From contig NZ_CP129970.2 of NCBI RefSeq assembly GCF_030503895.2, positions 3,705,001 through 3,769,000 of the forward strand: 64,000 bases of DNA, given 5' to 3'. Each line of letters starts with the position of its first letter. Position 1 is the stretch's first letter. Positions 30,728-38,730 of this stretch are shown in pieces. Origin of the DNA: Marivirga arenosa. GTDB lineage: Bacteria; Bacteroidota; Bacteroidia; Cytophagales; Cyclobacteriaceae. A program made the position numbers and the translations under genes. The notes beneath the pieces are model-generated. The model searched no databases. It saw only the letters and a list, made by a program, of their open reading frames with translations, and was not told where the DNA came from.

Positions 30728-31114
30728 ATGGTTCAGTCAATCACAAAAGGCATACATGTTAGTGTGGAAACAGAATTCCAGCCAGAATATAGCAGTCCGG
30801 TGCAGTTCCATTATGTATTCACATACAAGGTAATAATTGAAAATAAAGGGGATCAGACAGTACAATTACTAAGAAGACAATGGTATATCCATGATGCTGC
30901 AAATGCTATTAAGGAAGTTGAAGGAGAAGGCGTAATTGGACAACAACCTATACTAGAACCTGGTCAAAAACACACCTACGTATCCGGATGCAATTTAAAA
31001 TCACCATTCGGTAAAATGCATGGCTATTATCAAATGGAAAGAATGCTTGATGGGCAACTAATCGAAGTAAGAATTCCTGAATTTGTAATGATAGCACCTT
31101 ATAAATTGAACTAA
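30728..31114 (+). CDS. apaG: ApaG domain protein
   Basis: The 128-residue protein matches the length of ApaG, a fibronectin-III-like fold seen in bacteria. Family blocks are FHYVFTYKVIIENKGDQTVQLLRRQW and ILEPGQKHTYVSGCNLKSPFGKMHGYYQM. ApaG has been linked to cobalt resistance and magnesium efflux, but its molecular role is unresolved. The next gene starts 1 base after its stop, so the two are co-transcribed. Confidence 0.93.
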   Translation: MVQSITKGIHVSVETEFQPEYSSPVQFHYVFTYKVIIENKGDQTVQLLRRQWYIHDAANAIKEVEGEGVIGQQPILEPGQKHTYVSGCNLKSPFGKMHGYYQMERMLDGQLIEVRIPEFVMIAPYKLN

Positions 31115-31115
31115 G

Positions 31116-31892
31116 TTGAATTTCTTTCTATTCAAAGAATACATCAAGTATTTTCATTTACAAACTGACGAACACTCTTTACATTCACCTTTCTTCTATA
31201 ATTTTTATTTAAAACTGATCAAATCAAACCAAAAACACCTTGATTGGTCATCAATTGAAGTTAAAAGACAGGAACTATTAAATAATTCTCAGGAAATAGA
31301 AATATTTGATTTAGGAGCAGGATCAAAAGTTCAAAATAGCTCAAAGCGTAGAATTAGTTCAATTGCAAAGCATAGTTTAAGCAGCTCTAAATTTTCACAG
31401 TTTTTATTTCAACTTATTCAATTTTTTGATTTTCAGCAGATCATTGAACTTGGTACAAGTCTGGGCATTAATACTTCTTATTTGGCTTCTGCTAATAATC
31501 AGTCTATAGTAGATAGTTTTGAAGCTGATCCAAATGCTTTAAAAATAGCAAAGTATGTGAATCAAAACTTTGAAAACATCAATTTTCATGAAGGTAATAT
31601 AGACAATACACTTCCTGAATTGTTAAATAATCTAACTGAAATTGACTTAGTTTATGCTGATGCCAATCATACTTATGAAGCTACTACACGGTATTTTAAC
31701 CTAATTGCTCCTAAATTATATGCTGCTTCAATATATATATTAGATGATATACATTGGTCTTCTGGAATGAACAAAGCATGGAATGAGTTAAAGAAGCATG
31801 ATATGGTATCAGCATCTATAGATTTATTTGATGCAGGACTACTCTTCTTCAACCCTGAATTAAACCAACAGCATTACATTTTAAAATTTTAG
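31116..31892 (+). CDS. Class I SAM-dependent methyltransferase, O-methyltransferase-like
   Basis: The 258-residue protein starts with TTG immediately after apaG. Its N-terminal segment YFHLQTDEHSLHSPFFYNFY is shared by many bacteroidotal methyltransferases (the HSPF block). The Rossmann part shows IIELGTSLGINTSYLA as motif I, DSFEADPNALKIA as motif II and IDLVYADANHTYEATTRYF as the acidic motif of catechol-type O-methyltransferases. The substrate is unknown. Its last 4 bases overlap the last codon of the converging TPMT-type gene. Confidence 0.82.
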   Translation: MNFFLFKEYIKYFHLQTDEHSLHSPFFYNFYLKLIKSNQKHLDWSSIEVKRQELLNNSQEIEIFDLGAGSKVQNSSKRRISSIAKHSLSSSKFSQFLFQLIQFFDFQQIIELGTSLGINTSYLASANNQSIVDSFEADPNALKIAKYVNQNFENINFHEGNIDNTLPELLNNLTEIDLVYADANHTYEATTRYFNLIAPKLYAASIYILDDIHWSSGMNKAWNELKKHDMVSASIDLFDAGLLFFNPELNQQHYILKF

Positions 31893-32473
31893 CTCCTTAG
31901 ACTCACTTTAAAAAAAAGTTCATTTCCTGCTCTTTCAGGAATTGAGTTTTTACACTTCTCCATAATTTCAATTTGAAATTCCTTTTCGAAAAGTTTTTCA
32001 TATTCACTTTTCTCACCACCAAAAGGTGGACGATCATCAAACAACGGAATATTAAATAGCAATCCAAATAAAATACCATTCGGCCTTAACAGCGCTTTCA
32101 TTTTTTGAACATATTGAGGTCTTAATTCTGGATTCAATGCACAAAAAAATGTCTGTTCAATAATAATATCAAAAGATTTAGTAAGGTTGAAAAAGTTAAA
32201 ATTTAAAAGCTGCTCTTTCGGGAATTCAGGATTTTCTTCCGCAAACTTTTTTAATGGAATAGGCGAAAAATCAAGTAAATACACATTTTTAAATCCATTT
32301 TCCCACAAGTATTTTGCTTCATATGCATTTCCACAACCCGGAATCAAAATTTTTGAATCTTTATTCTCAATCTGATTCATAAAATTCGTTATCGCAGGGG
32401 ATGCATATCCAATGTCCCAGCCTGTCTGATCATTCTGGTATCTCGATGTCCAATAAGATTCATTTAACTCCAT
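31889..32473 (-). CDS. TPMT-family class I methyltransferase
   Basis: The 194-residue protein fits the thiopurine S-methyltransferase family as found in bacteria. It begins ESYWTSRYQNDQTGWDIGYASP, followed by motif I ILIPGCGNAYEAKYLWENGF and motif II VYLLDFSPIPLKKFAEENP. The central block IIEQTFFCALNPELRPQYV and the PFGGEKSEYEKLF segment are also typical. Bacterial members methylate sulphur, selenium or tellurium compounds, or halide ions. Which applies here is not visible. Confidence 0.88.
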   Translation of the reverse strand: MELNESYWTSRYQNDQTGWDIGYASPAITNFMNQIENKDSKILIPGCGNAYEAKYLWENGFKNVYLLDFSPIPLKKFAEENPEFPKEQLLNFNFFNLTKSFDIIIEQTFFCALNPELRPQYVQKMKALLRPNGILFGLLFNIPLFDDRPPFGGEKSEYEKLFEKEFQIEIMEKCKNSIPERAGNELFFKVSLRS

Positions 32474-32495
32474 TCGGTAAACTATAATATTTGTT

Positions 32496-32503
32496 TAAAT
32501 TTG
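32496..32503 (+). promoter_or_regulatory. -7 promoter box TAAATTTG upstream of the coiled-coil gene
   Basis: TAAATTTG matches TAnnTTTG exactly and lies 86 bases before the ATG at 32590. A leader of about 75 bases would follow. No convincing -33 element is seen. Confidence 0.35.
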
Positions 32504-32589
32504 CAGTTTGTATTTAACGAAGAAAATATACTATTTGTAGTATATTTAGTAAAATTCATCAGCAAACTTATTAAAAACTTCTATCTAAG

Positions 32590-33522
32590 ATGTCAGAAGA
32601 ACAAAAAAAGTCAGATTACAATGAGATTGTAAATCAGAATAAAAGCTCGAACAGAAACATCATTATCATCGCATTGGTCGTGTTAATAGCAGTTGTTGTG
32701 GGTGTAAAGTTTTATCTTGATTCAGAAAAAGAAAATGAAGAATTAAGAGAGAATCTGGAAAGAACCTATTCTGATCTTGATAGTATCAGCAGTCAATTAG
32801 ATCAAAAAATTGCTGAAATTGAAACATTAGGTGGTGATATTTCTGAATTACAATTAATCAGAAAAAATCTTGAAGCTGAAAAAGAAGAATTAAAGCAATC
32901 CAATAACTGGGCAGCTAACCAAATTCAAAGATATAGAGACAAGGTTAGTGGTTATGAAGAATTATTAAATCTTCAAGACGAGAAAATAAAAAAGCTTGAA
33001 GCTATTAATGAGCAACTACTTTCCGAGAATACTGATTTAAAGACTGAAAAGAATGTTTTAAACGATAGCATCTCCAGACTTAAAAACAACAGAGAGGAAT
33101 TACAAGATAAAGTTGAGCTTGCTTCACGATTAAAAGCTGAAAATATTAAGGTTATAGCCATCAATAGCAGAGGTAAAGAACGAGCAGATTTGGAGTATAA
33201 ACCTCGTCATATTGAGAAGCTTAGAATAAAATTTAATCTGGCGGAGAATAATGTAGCGCAGCCGGAAGGAAAAGATATTATCTTAAGAGTTATCAATCCT
33301 ATTGGAAATGCTTTGTTTGATGTAGCTACCGGATCTGGCTCGTTCATGATCGATGGTAAGGAAATGTTTTATACGGCTAAGCAGGAAATTTTATTTGATA
33401 ATACTCAGCAGGAGCTTTCATTTATTTATGACAGAGGCGAAGAATATGAAGAAGGAGCTTATCAAGTTGAGTTATACGCTGATGATTATTTAATTGGTAA
33501 AGAAAAATTTATAGTAAATTAA
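32590..33522 (+). CDS. Membrane-anchored coiled-coil protein of unknown function
   Basis: The 310-residue protein has a short cytosolic head, one membrane helix (about 23-43, NIIIIALVVLIAVVVGVKFYL), a charged coiled coil (about 45-195) and a C-terminal beta-rich domain (about 198-310). That domain has blocks such as KVIAINSRGKERADLEYKPRHI and DIILRVINPIGNALFDVATGSG. The arrangement suggests a periplasmic C-terminus held away from the membrane. I recognise the type as a conserved unknown of Cytophagales but cannot name a function. The lipid A deacylase gene follows after 49 bases on the same strand. Confidence 0.75.
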   Translation: MSEEQKKSDYNEIVNQNKSSNRNIIIIALVVLIAVVVGVKFYLDSEKENEELRENLERTYSDLDSISSQLDQKIAEIETLGGDISELQLIRKNLEAEKEELKQSNNWAANQIQRYRDKVSGYEELLNLQDEKIKKLEAINEQLLSENTDLKTEKNVLNDSISRLKNNREELQDKVELASRLKAENIKVIAINSRGKERADLEYKPRHIEKLRIKFNLAENNVAQPEGKDIILRVINPIGNALFDVATGSGSFMIDGKEMFYTAKQEILFDNTQQELSFIYDRGEEYEEGAYQVELYADDYLIGKEKFIVN

Positions 33523-33571
33523 AACCTATTTTAATCTAGTTATCCACTTCTGCTTTTGTTTCCATTTTTCA

Positions 33572-34711
33572 ATGAGATTTAAATCCTTAACTCTAATAAT
33601 AGCACTAACGATCTGTTTTAGTTCCTATGCCCAAGAAGACAAACATTTTATTGTCCCAGAACTTATGGTTGGATCGATAGTTCCTAATTATCTTAAAGCA
33701 CCTTCATTTGGTATCAAAGTCGGTGGAGCTGTAACTTATTACAAAAGTGCAGAATCGAATACACCAACAAATCGGTATTTTAACAAACCATTATTGGGTC
33801 TGCAAGCAGGTGTCTACCGTCTTGGTAATCCACAGGTATATGGAAATGAATTCAATTTGATGCCTGTGCTAGGATTAAGAATGAAAAAGGGTATGTTTCA
33901 ATGGGGCATTGGTACATCCTACTTCACTAAGACTTACAGGCAAGATGAAAGAAATCAATCTATTGGAAGCCACTTTAATTGGGCTTTTAATTGGATGTAT
34001 TATCGGTCATTTAAATTATTTGAGGAAAATGATTTGAGAATTGGCTTTGGTTACCGCCATTCTTCTAACGGACATACACAACTGCCCAATTATGGACTAA
34101 ATTCAGCTATTCTTTCCATTACTGTTATTCCATCCGAATTAAAAACCTCAATGCCAGGGAAGCAAAAAACAGACAGAAGCAGATCAGCATTTATAAAATC
34201 AAGAAGCGGAATTGGGATACATGAATTTGGAGGTACCACGAAACCGGTTGGTGGGGAAAAAAAATTAGTCTTTAGTCAAAGCATTGGAGTCGGTTTCACT
34301 TTCAAAGAACATTTCAGATGGTACGCAGGTTTTGGTACTAGACACTATCAGCATTATGCGGATTCAATTAAAAATAGCCCAGAGTTACAAGCTTTAAATG
34401 TTCATCCTAACAATCATTTTTTTATGATGGGAGTCGAATATTTGATTTACCATATTGGGCTTTCAATTGAAGGAGGAATTAACCTCTCAAAACCTTTTTA
34501 CTATCATTTCTCAAAGGAATTTGAAAATACTGAAAGTATTAAATACACGCTAAAGAAAATATTCCCTAGTAGAATGGGACTGAAATTATATTTAATAAAC
34601 ACTGCAAAAAAGCCGAAACATAATGTGTACTTCTCGGCTCATATTAATGCGAATTTCGGGCAAGCTGACTTTTCAGAAGCAAGCCTGGGATATGTATATA
34701 GTTTTAAGTAG
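33572..34711 (+). CDS. Acyloxyacyl hydrolase / PagL-like lipid A deacylase
   Basis: The 379-residue protein has a signal peptide (MRFKSLTLIIALTICFSSYAQ) and the strand pattern of an outer-membrane barrel. The segment LRIGFGYRHSSNGHTQLPNYGLNS contains the His-Ser motif of the PagL family, in which the pair acts with a downstream Glu to remove the 3-O acyl chain of lipid A. It is about twice as long as enterobacterial PagL, as is usual in Bacteroidota, because of long loops. The change would soften the lipid A signature and membrane packing. It ends 6 bases from the converging sensor gene. Confidence 0.82.
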   Translation: MRFKSLTLIIALTICFSSYAQEDKHFIVPELMVGSIVPNYLKAPSFGIKVGGAVTYYKSAESNTPTNRYFNKPLLGLQAGVYRLGNPQVYGNEFNLMPVLGLRMKKGMFQWGIGTSYFTKTYRQDERNQSIGSHFNWAFNWMYYRSFKLFEENDLRIGFGYRHSSNGHTQLPNYGLNSAILSITVIPSELKTSMPGKQKTDRSRSAFIKSRSGIGIHEFGGTTKPVGGEKKLVFSQSIGVGFTFKEHFRWYAGFGTRHYQHYADSIKNSPELQALNVHPNNHFFMMGVEYLIYHIGLSIEGGINLSKPFYYHFSKEFENTESIKYTLKKIFPSRMGLKLYLINTAKKPKHNVYFSAHINANFGQADFSEASLGYVYSFK

Positions 34712-34717
34712 ATGTTG

Positions 34718-36568
34718 TTATTTCAACCCTAATTTTTTGAGTTGTTCATCAAATAGTTTTTGAGCTATTTCTTCTTGTTCAATCACATATCGAACCCCTA
34801 CGTATTTTTTGGGCTTACCTTCAGCATCAAGTACTGGAGAGATAACCGCATCTACCCAATAAACTGAACCATCCTTTGCTTTATTCTTTACGATCCCTCT
34901 GAATACATTACCTGACTGAATTGTATCCCATAATAGTTTAAAGACTTCTGATGGCATATCAGGATGTCTAAATATACTATGCGGTTTCCCGATCATTTCT
35001 TCTCTGCTGTATTTGGCAGTATCAATAAGCTTTTGATTCACATAAGTAATAGTACCAAATAAATCAGCTTCTGAAACAATAGTAGATTCATTTAGTATCT
35101 GCTCTCGAGCTTGCATTTCAGCTTGCATTTTCTCCATCTCATGCATTTGCTTCTCCATCTCATCGGACTGAGCACTCAATTCTTCCATATTTTGTCTCAG
35201 TTCTTCTTCTTGTTGCTGTAATTGCTGATTTTGCTCCTCAGTTTCTTTATTTTTTCTTTCCATCTCTTCCTGAGTTGCTTGTAATTCCTCCATATTTTGA
35301 TGAAGTTCCTCAGCTTGAGATCTCATCTGCTCCTCTTGTTCTTGTGAAAGCTCTAAAAGACGTTTAGTATTTGCATTAATTTTATTTAAGCTAAAAGAAG
35401 TAGCCAAGCTTTCCCCTAGCTTCTTCAAGTAGTCAACTTTATAATCTTCCAAAATTTCAAATGAAGCAATTTCTAAAATCCCCTCTATTTTCTCATTAGT
35501 CATCATGGGCATAATGACGATATTTTTTGGAGGGGCATCTCCAAGACCACTTTTTATTCTCACAAAATCATCTGGAACTTCTGTTAGAAAAATCATATCC
35601 TTCTCCAAATAGCATTGCCCAATCAATCCTTCCCCTACTTTTACCTTATCTTTTATTTTCTTTCTTCTACCAAATGCAAAAGCCGATTTCATTTCAAGAT
35701 AAGGTTCTGAATCTTCCTCTTCCTTTTCAACTAAATATAATGCACCTTGATTCGCACCACTGTATTTAACAATCTCACTTATCACCTCCTTAGATAATAC
35801 CTCAGGATCATCGTGTTGACGTGTTAAATTATTTATCCGTCCCAATCCTTCCGTAACCCAAGCTCTATTCTTTTCCTCTTCTTGTGACTTTCTAACTTCT
35901 TCTAAATTCTGTTTTAATTCATTTTCAGAATCATGAAGCTCTTTTGTTTGCTTTTCATTGTCTTCAATCAGTTGCTGACTCTTCAATTCAGCTCGATAAT
36001 TGATATAAGCCATCATAAATACAATAAGAAAAGCTAATAAGATAGAGACTGTAAAATTTATAGAATATAAAAAACCTTCCGTAATGAATGAATCATCAAA
36101 ACCTTCCGTGAAGAAGGCCAATGAACTTTCAATTGTTACAAAAACTAAAAAGTTAAAACTTGCTGAAAAGATCAAATATGACTTTTCCCTAATATCAAAA
36201 ACTAAAAACGGAACAAGGGAAAAGACTAACATAAAAAGAGCCAAAACCAAAGGTATATTTTCTCCTTCATCTACCAGATAAATTGTGAAAAGGGCTGTTA
36301 AAAATAAAGGGGAGATTGCAGAAATAATCCTGGCAAGATAAATAGCTTTACTATAATTTAATACCCAAGTTAATGCAACAGCAACTATTCCTAATAATGG
36401 TATAAAGGCTAAATTTGGAACATGAATAAAAGAAATAAAAGAAAATGGAATTGCTACTAATAGTAAATTGAAAAGAGCAACCACATTACTCAATTTTATT
36501 TTACTGTTTACATACTCAGTATATGCTTCATCAACACCAATATGCTGCAATCGGGAAAAAATGTTCAT
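34718..36568 (-). CDS. Membrane sensor with GAF, long coiled coil and PAS domain, without a kinase
   Basis: The 616-residue protein starts with about six membrane helices (30-195). A GAF domain (about 240-400, VKYSGANQGALYLVE) follows. Then comes a Gln/Glu-rich coiled coil (about 400-490, with EEMERKNKETEEQNQQLQQQ) and a C-terminal PAS domain (about 505-600). The PAS domain has TITYVNQKLIDTAKYSREEM and FRHPDMPSEVF, as in aerotaxis-type PAS domains. There is no histidine kinase, cyclase, phosphodiesterase or methyl-accepting region, so the output must go through a partner protein. Neighbours give no hint. Confidence 0.8.
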   Translation of the reverse strand: MNIFSRLQHIGVDEAYTEYVNSKIKLSNVVALFNLLLVAIPFSFISFIHVPNLAFIPLLGIVAVALTWVLNYSKAIYLARIISAISPLFLTALFTIYLVDEGENIPLVLALFMLVFSLVPFLVFDIREKSYLIFSASFNFLVFVTIESSLAFFTEGFDDSFITEGFLYSINFTVSILLAFLIVFMMAYINYRAELKSQQLIEDNEKQTKELHDSENELKQNLEEVRKSQEEEKNRAWVTEGLGRINNLTRQHDDPEVLSKEVISEIVKYSGANQGALYLVEKEEEDSEPYLEMKSAFAFGRRKKIKDKVKVGEGLIGQCYLEKDMIFLTEVPDDFVRIKSGLGDAPPKNIVIMPMMTNEKIEGILEIASFEILEDYKVDYLKKLGESLATSFSLNKINANTKRLLELSQEQEEQMRSQAEELHQNMEELQATQEEMERKNKETEEQNQQLQQQEEELRQNMEELSAQSDEMEKQMHEMEKMQAEMQAREQILNESTIVSEADLFGTITYVNQKLIDTAKYSREEMIGKPHSIFRHPDMPSEVFKLLWDTIQSGNVFRGIVKNKAKDGSVYWVDAVISPVLDAEGKPKKYVGVRYVIEQEEIAQKLFDEQLKKLGLK

Positions 36569-36650
36569 ATTTTCTTTAAAATATAGTTTTAAAACATAAA
36601 ACTATGGAAAATATACTTGCTGTAAAAAGACGATGTAACATATACAGTCA

Positions 36651-36953
36651 TTATACTGTAAATGTGGGCTTTTTTGAAGCAACTGTCTTAGAATTCTTAA
36701 AGATAATTATGTTTAAGAAACCAAAATACGAAACCGAAATATTACCAAATTGATATTCAAATTCACTGTAAAGAAACCAGTTTTGATATTTAAAATCACC
36801 CATTTCTTTAATCATTTCAGAAGTGATGGAAGAATTATTATGGATACTTCCATAATCATGAGCAACTCTATCAAAATAGGCTTTTTGATTAGGAACTGTT
36901 GCTATAATAATGATCAATAAAAGAATGAATAGAATAATCAGTTTTCTTATCAT
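36651..36953 (-). CDS. Small membrane-anchored protein of unknown function
   Basis: The 100-residue protein has one N-terminal hydrophobic segment (LIILFILLLIIIIATV) followed by NQKAYFDRVAHDYG and a short soluble domain ending in a second weak hydrophobic stretch (YFGFLNIIIF). It resembles small periplasmic proteins such as DUF4359, but I am not sure. It is transcribed on the minus strand after the small lipoprotein gene, with a 44-base gap, and might form a pair with it. Confidence 0.55.
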   Translation of the reverse strand: MIRKLIILFILLLIIIIATVPNQKAYFDRVAHDYGSIHNNSSITSEMIKEMGDFKYQNWFLYSEFEYQFGNISVSYFGFLNIIIFKNSKTVASKKPTFTV

Positions 36954-36997
36954 ACCATAAAAAACTGGAATACATAAGAAAATGTTATTAACAAAAG

Positions 36998-37435
36998 TTA
37001 CAAGTCTTTACATTCTCCTTGATAATCATCTTCAAATTGAAATTCTAGTTTGTTAGATGATTCAACTTTGTAAATCTCTAAAACAAAGGTACCGCTAGTA
37101 TATGCTCTGGCATTTTCTTGCATCCATAAGGTGTCTGAAGTATAATCTTGATTGTTTATCTTCCCTTTTGCAACAAAATAGGATGTATTTAGAGTATCTG
37201 CATTCACCCAGCAAGTATATTGATCCAAAGGAAAGAAATCTATGGAATCGTTATAACCACCGATATCATAATAAAAGGAATCAAAATCTATGTCAGTGTC
37301 ATTATACAAAGCAAAGTTCGCTTTATTATTTTGAATTTCCCCACAAACAACTGGTACACAAAGACTTTGATCCATATTTTCTAAGTCCATACAAGAAAAC
37401 ATAGTCAAGCTGATAAATAATAATATATATTTCAT
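36998..37435 (-). CDS. Small lipoprotein of unknown function
   Basis: From the ATG at 37435 the protein has 145 residues and begins MKYILLFISLTMFSC. The Cys is a good lipobox residue, so I prefer this start to the ATG at 37444. The mature part has two further cysteines (CVPVVC) and alternating acidic and aromatic residues with no recognised domain. It is probably exposed in the periplasm or on the surface. Its stop is 44 bases from the next small gene on the same strand. Confidence 0.6.
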   Translation of the reverse strand: MKYILLFISLTMFSCMDLENMDQSLCVPVVCGEIQNNKANFALYNDTDIDFDSFYYDIGGYNDSIDFFPLDQYTCWVNADTLNTSYFVAKGKINNQDYTSDTLWMQENARAYTSGTFVLEIYKVESSNKLEFQFEDDYQGECKDL

Positions 37436-37521
37436 TCGAATCATCTCTCATTACATGACAGCTGGATGACCATAAAGGTTGCAATGCACTAACAAAATAA
37501 TAAATAAACTTTATGTTAATA

Positions 37522-37553
37522 TTTGTGCCATTTAAAGTTTATCACTATTTTTG
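37522..37553 (+). promoter_or_regulatory. Promoter of rpsF-rpsR-rplI
   Basis: TTTG (37522-37525), 20 bases, then TATTTTTG (37546-37553) matches the bacteroidotal sigma-A promoter (TTTG around -33, TAnnTTTG around -7). The ATG of rpsF lies 24 bases further on, leaving a short leader. Confidence 0.75.
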
Positions 37554-37577
37554 CGCTTCAAAATAAACAAATACAAA

Positions 37578-37949
37578 ATGCAATTGAAAAATTACGAGAC
37601 GGTATTCATACTTACTCCCGTTTTATCTGATGCTCAGATGAAGGATGCTGTCGACAAGTTCAGAAAAGTCTTAGAAGACAAAAAGGCAGAAATCATTAAT
37701 GTTGAACAATGGGGCTTAAAAAAATTAGCTTACCCTATTCAGCACAAAAGTACTGGTTTCTACAACCTAATTGAATTTAAGGCAACACCTGAAGTTGTTG
37801 CTGCACTGGAGTTGGAGTATAGAAGAGACGAAAAAATCATGAGATTCTTAACAGTAGCTTTAGATAAGCATGCTATAGAATACGGAGAAAGACGCAGAAA
37901 AGGCGCATTTAACAAGTCTAAAGAACAAAAAGAGGAGGTAGCGAAATGA
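37578..37949 (+). CDS. rpsF: 30S ribosomal protein S6
   Basis: The 123-residue protein binds 16S rRNA together with S18. I use the ATG at 37578 ([14 protein letters not shown]), the family start. The longer frame adds nine residues that overlap the promoter. Blocks [24 protein letters not shown] and [10 protein letters not shown] are typical. It overlaps rpsR by 4 bases, as is common for S6/S18 operons, where translation is coupled. Confidence 0.97.
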   Translation: MQLKNYETVFILTPVLSDAQMKDAVDKFRKVLEDKKAEIINVEQWGLKKLAYPIQHKSTGFYNLIEFKATPEVVAALELEYRRDEKIMRFLTVALDKHAIEYGERRRKGAFNKSKEQKEEVAK

Positions 37950-38203
37950 CACTTCATAACGAGCCAATAAACCAGAAAAAGCAAGATAATCAGAAGAAAT
38001 ATTGCCGTTTCAAAAGATACGGTATCAAATATATTGATTATAAAGATCCTAACTTCTTATTGAAGTTTGTGAATGAGCAAGGTAAATTATTACCAAGCAG
38101 AATCACGGGTACTAGTGCTAAATATCAAAAGAAAGTGGCACAAGCTGTAAAAAGAGCAAGACATATTGCCCTTTTACCTTATGTTACTGATTCATTAAAA
38201 TAA
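37946..38203 (+). CDS. rpsR: 30S ribosomal protein S18
   Basis: The 85-residue protein assembles with S6 on the platform of the small subunit. It shows [19 protein letters not shown] and the arginine/lysine-rich [28 protein letters not shown] block that is diagnostic of S18. The N-terminal CxxC zinc pair of some S18 proteins is not present. Only YCRF with a single Cys is seen. It starts inside the last codon of rpsF (ATGA). Confidence 0.97.
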   Translation: MTLHNEPINQKKQDNQKKYCRFKRYGIKYIDYKDPNFLLKFVNEQGKLLPSRITGTSAKYQKKVAQAVKRARHIALLPYVTDSLK

Positions 38204-38228
38204 TTAACCCAAAAAAATTTATCAGAAA

Positions 38229-38672
38229 ATGGAAGTAATCTTAACACAAGATATAAATGGATTGGGCTATAAAAATGATACAGTAACTGTAAAGCCCGGC
38301 TATGGCAGAAATTACTTAATCCCTCAGGGTTATGCAATTATTGCTAATAATTCAAATCAAAAGAAAATTGCTGAGAACATTCGTCAAGCAGCTCACAAAG
38401 CAGCAAAATTGAAAAAAGATGCTGAAGAGATAGCTCAAAAAATTGGCGACTTAACATTGAATATCAAAACAAAAGCTGGTGAAAGCGGTAAGATATTTGG
38501 AGCCGTTACTACGCTACAAATTGCTGATGCTTTGAAAGAAAAAGGTTTTGATATCGATAGAAAGAAAATTGCAATTTCAGGAGATATCAAGCAATTAGGT
38601 GAGTATTCAGCTAATATCGATTTACACAAAGAAGTGAAGAAAGAAATCTCTTTAGTAGTAGAATCAGAGTAA
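38229..38672 (+). CDS. rplI: 50S ribosomal protein L9
   Basis: The 147-residue protein has the two globular ends and long central helix of L9. The N-terminal domain opens MEVILTQDINGLGYKNDTV and includes VKPGYGRNYLIPQGYA. The helix is rich in Lys and Ala, and the C-terminal domain has TIKAGESGKIFGAVT-like residues (here KTKAGESGKIFGAVT). L9 supports translational fidelity. It closes the rpsF operon, 25 bases behind rpsR, before a strong terminator. Confidence 0.97.
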   Translation: MEVILTQDINGLGYKNDTVTVKPGYGRNYLIPQGYAIIANNSNQKKIAENIRQAAHKAAKLKKDAEEIAQKIGDLTLNIKTKAGESGKIFGAVTTLQIADALKEKGFDIDRKKIAISGDIKQLGEYSANIDLHKEVKKEISLVVESE

Positions 38673-38692
38673 GCTAATTAAAATAACAATTG

Positions 38693-38725
38693 AAAGCCTT
38701 TTGTTTACCCAAAAGGCTTTTTTTG
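38693..38725 (+). terminator. Terminator of the rpsF operon
   Basis: AAAGCCTTTTG (38693-38703) pairs with CAAAAGGCTTT (38710-38720) over a 6-base loop and runs into T. It lies 20 bases after rplI and just before the converging CHAT gene stop at 38731. Confidence 0.9.
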
Positions 38726-38730
38726 TGTCT

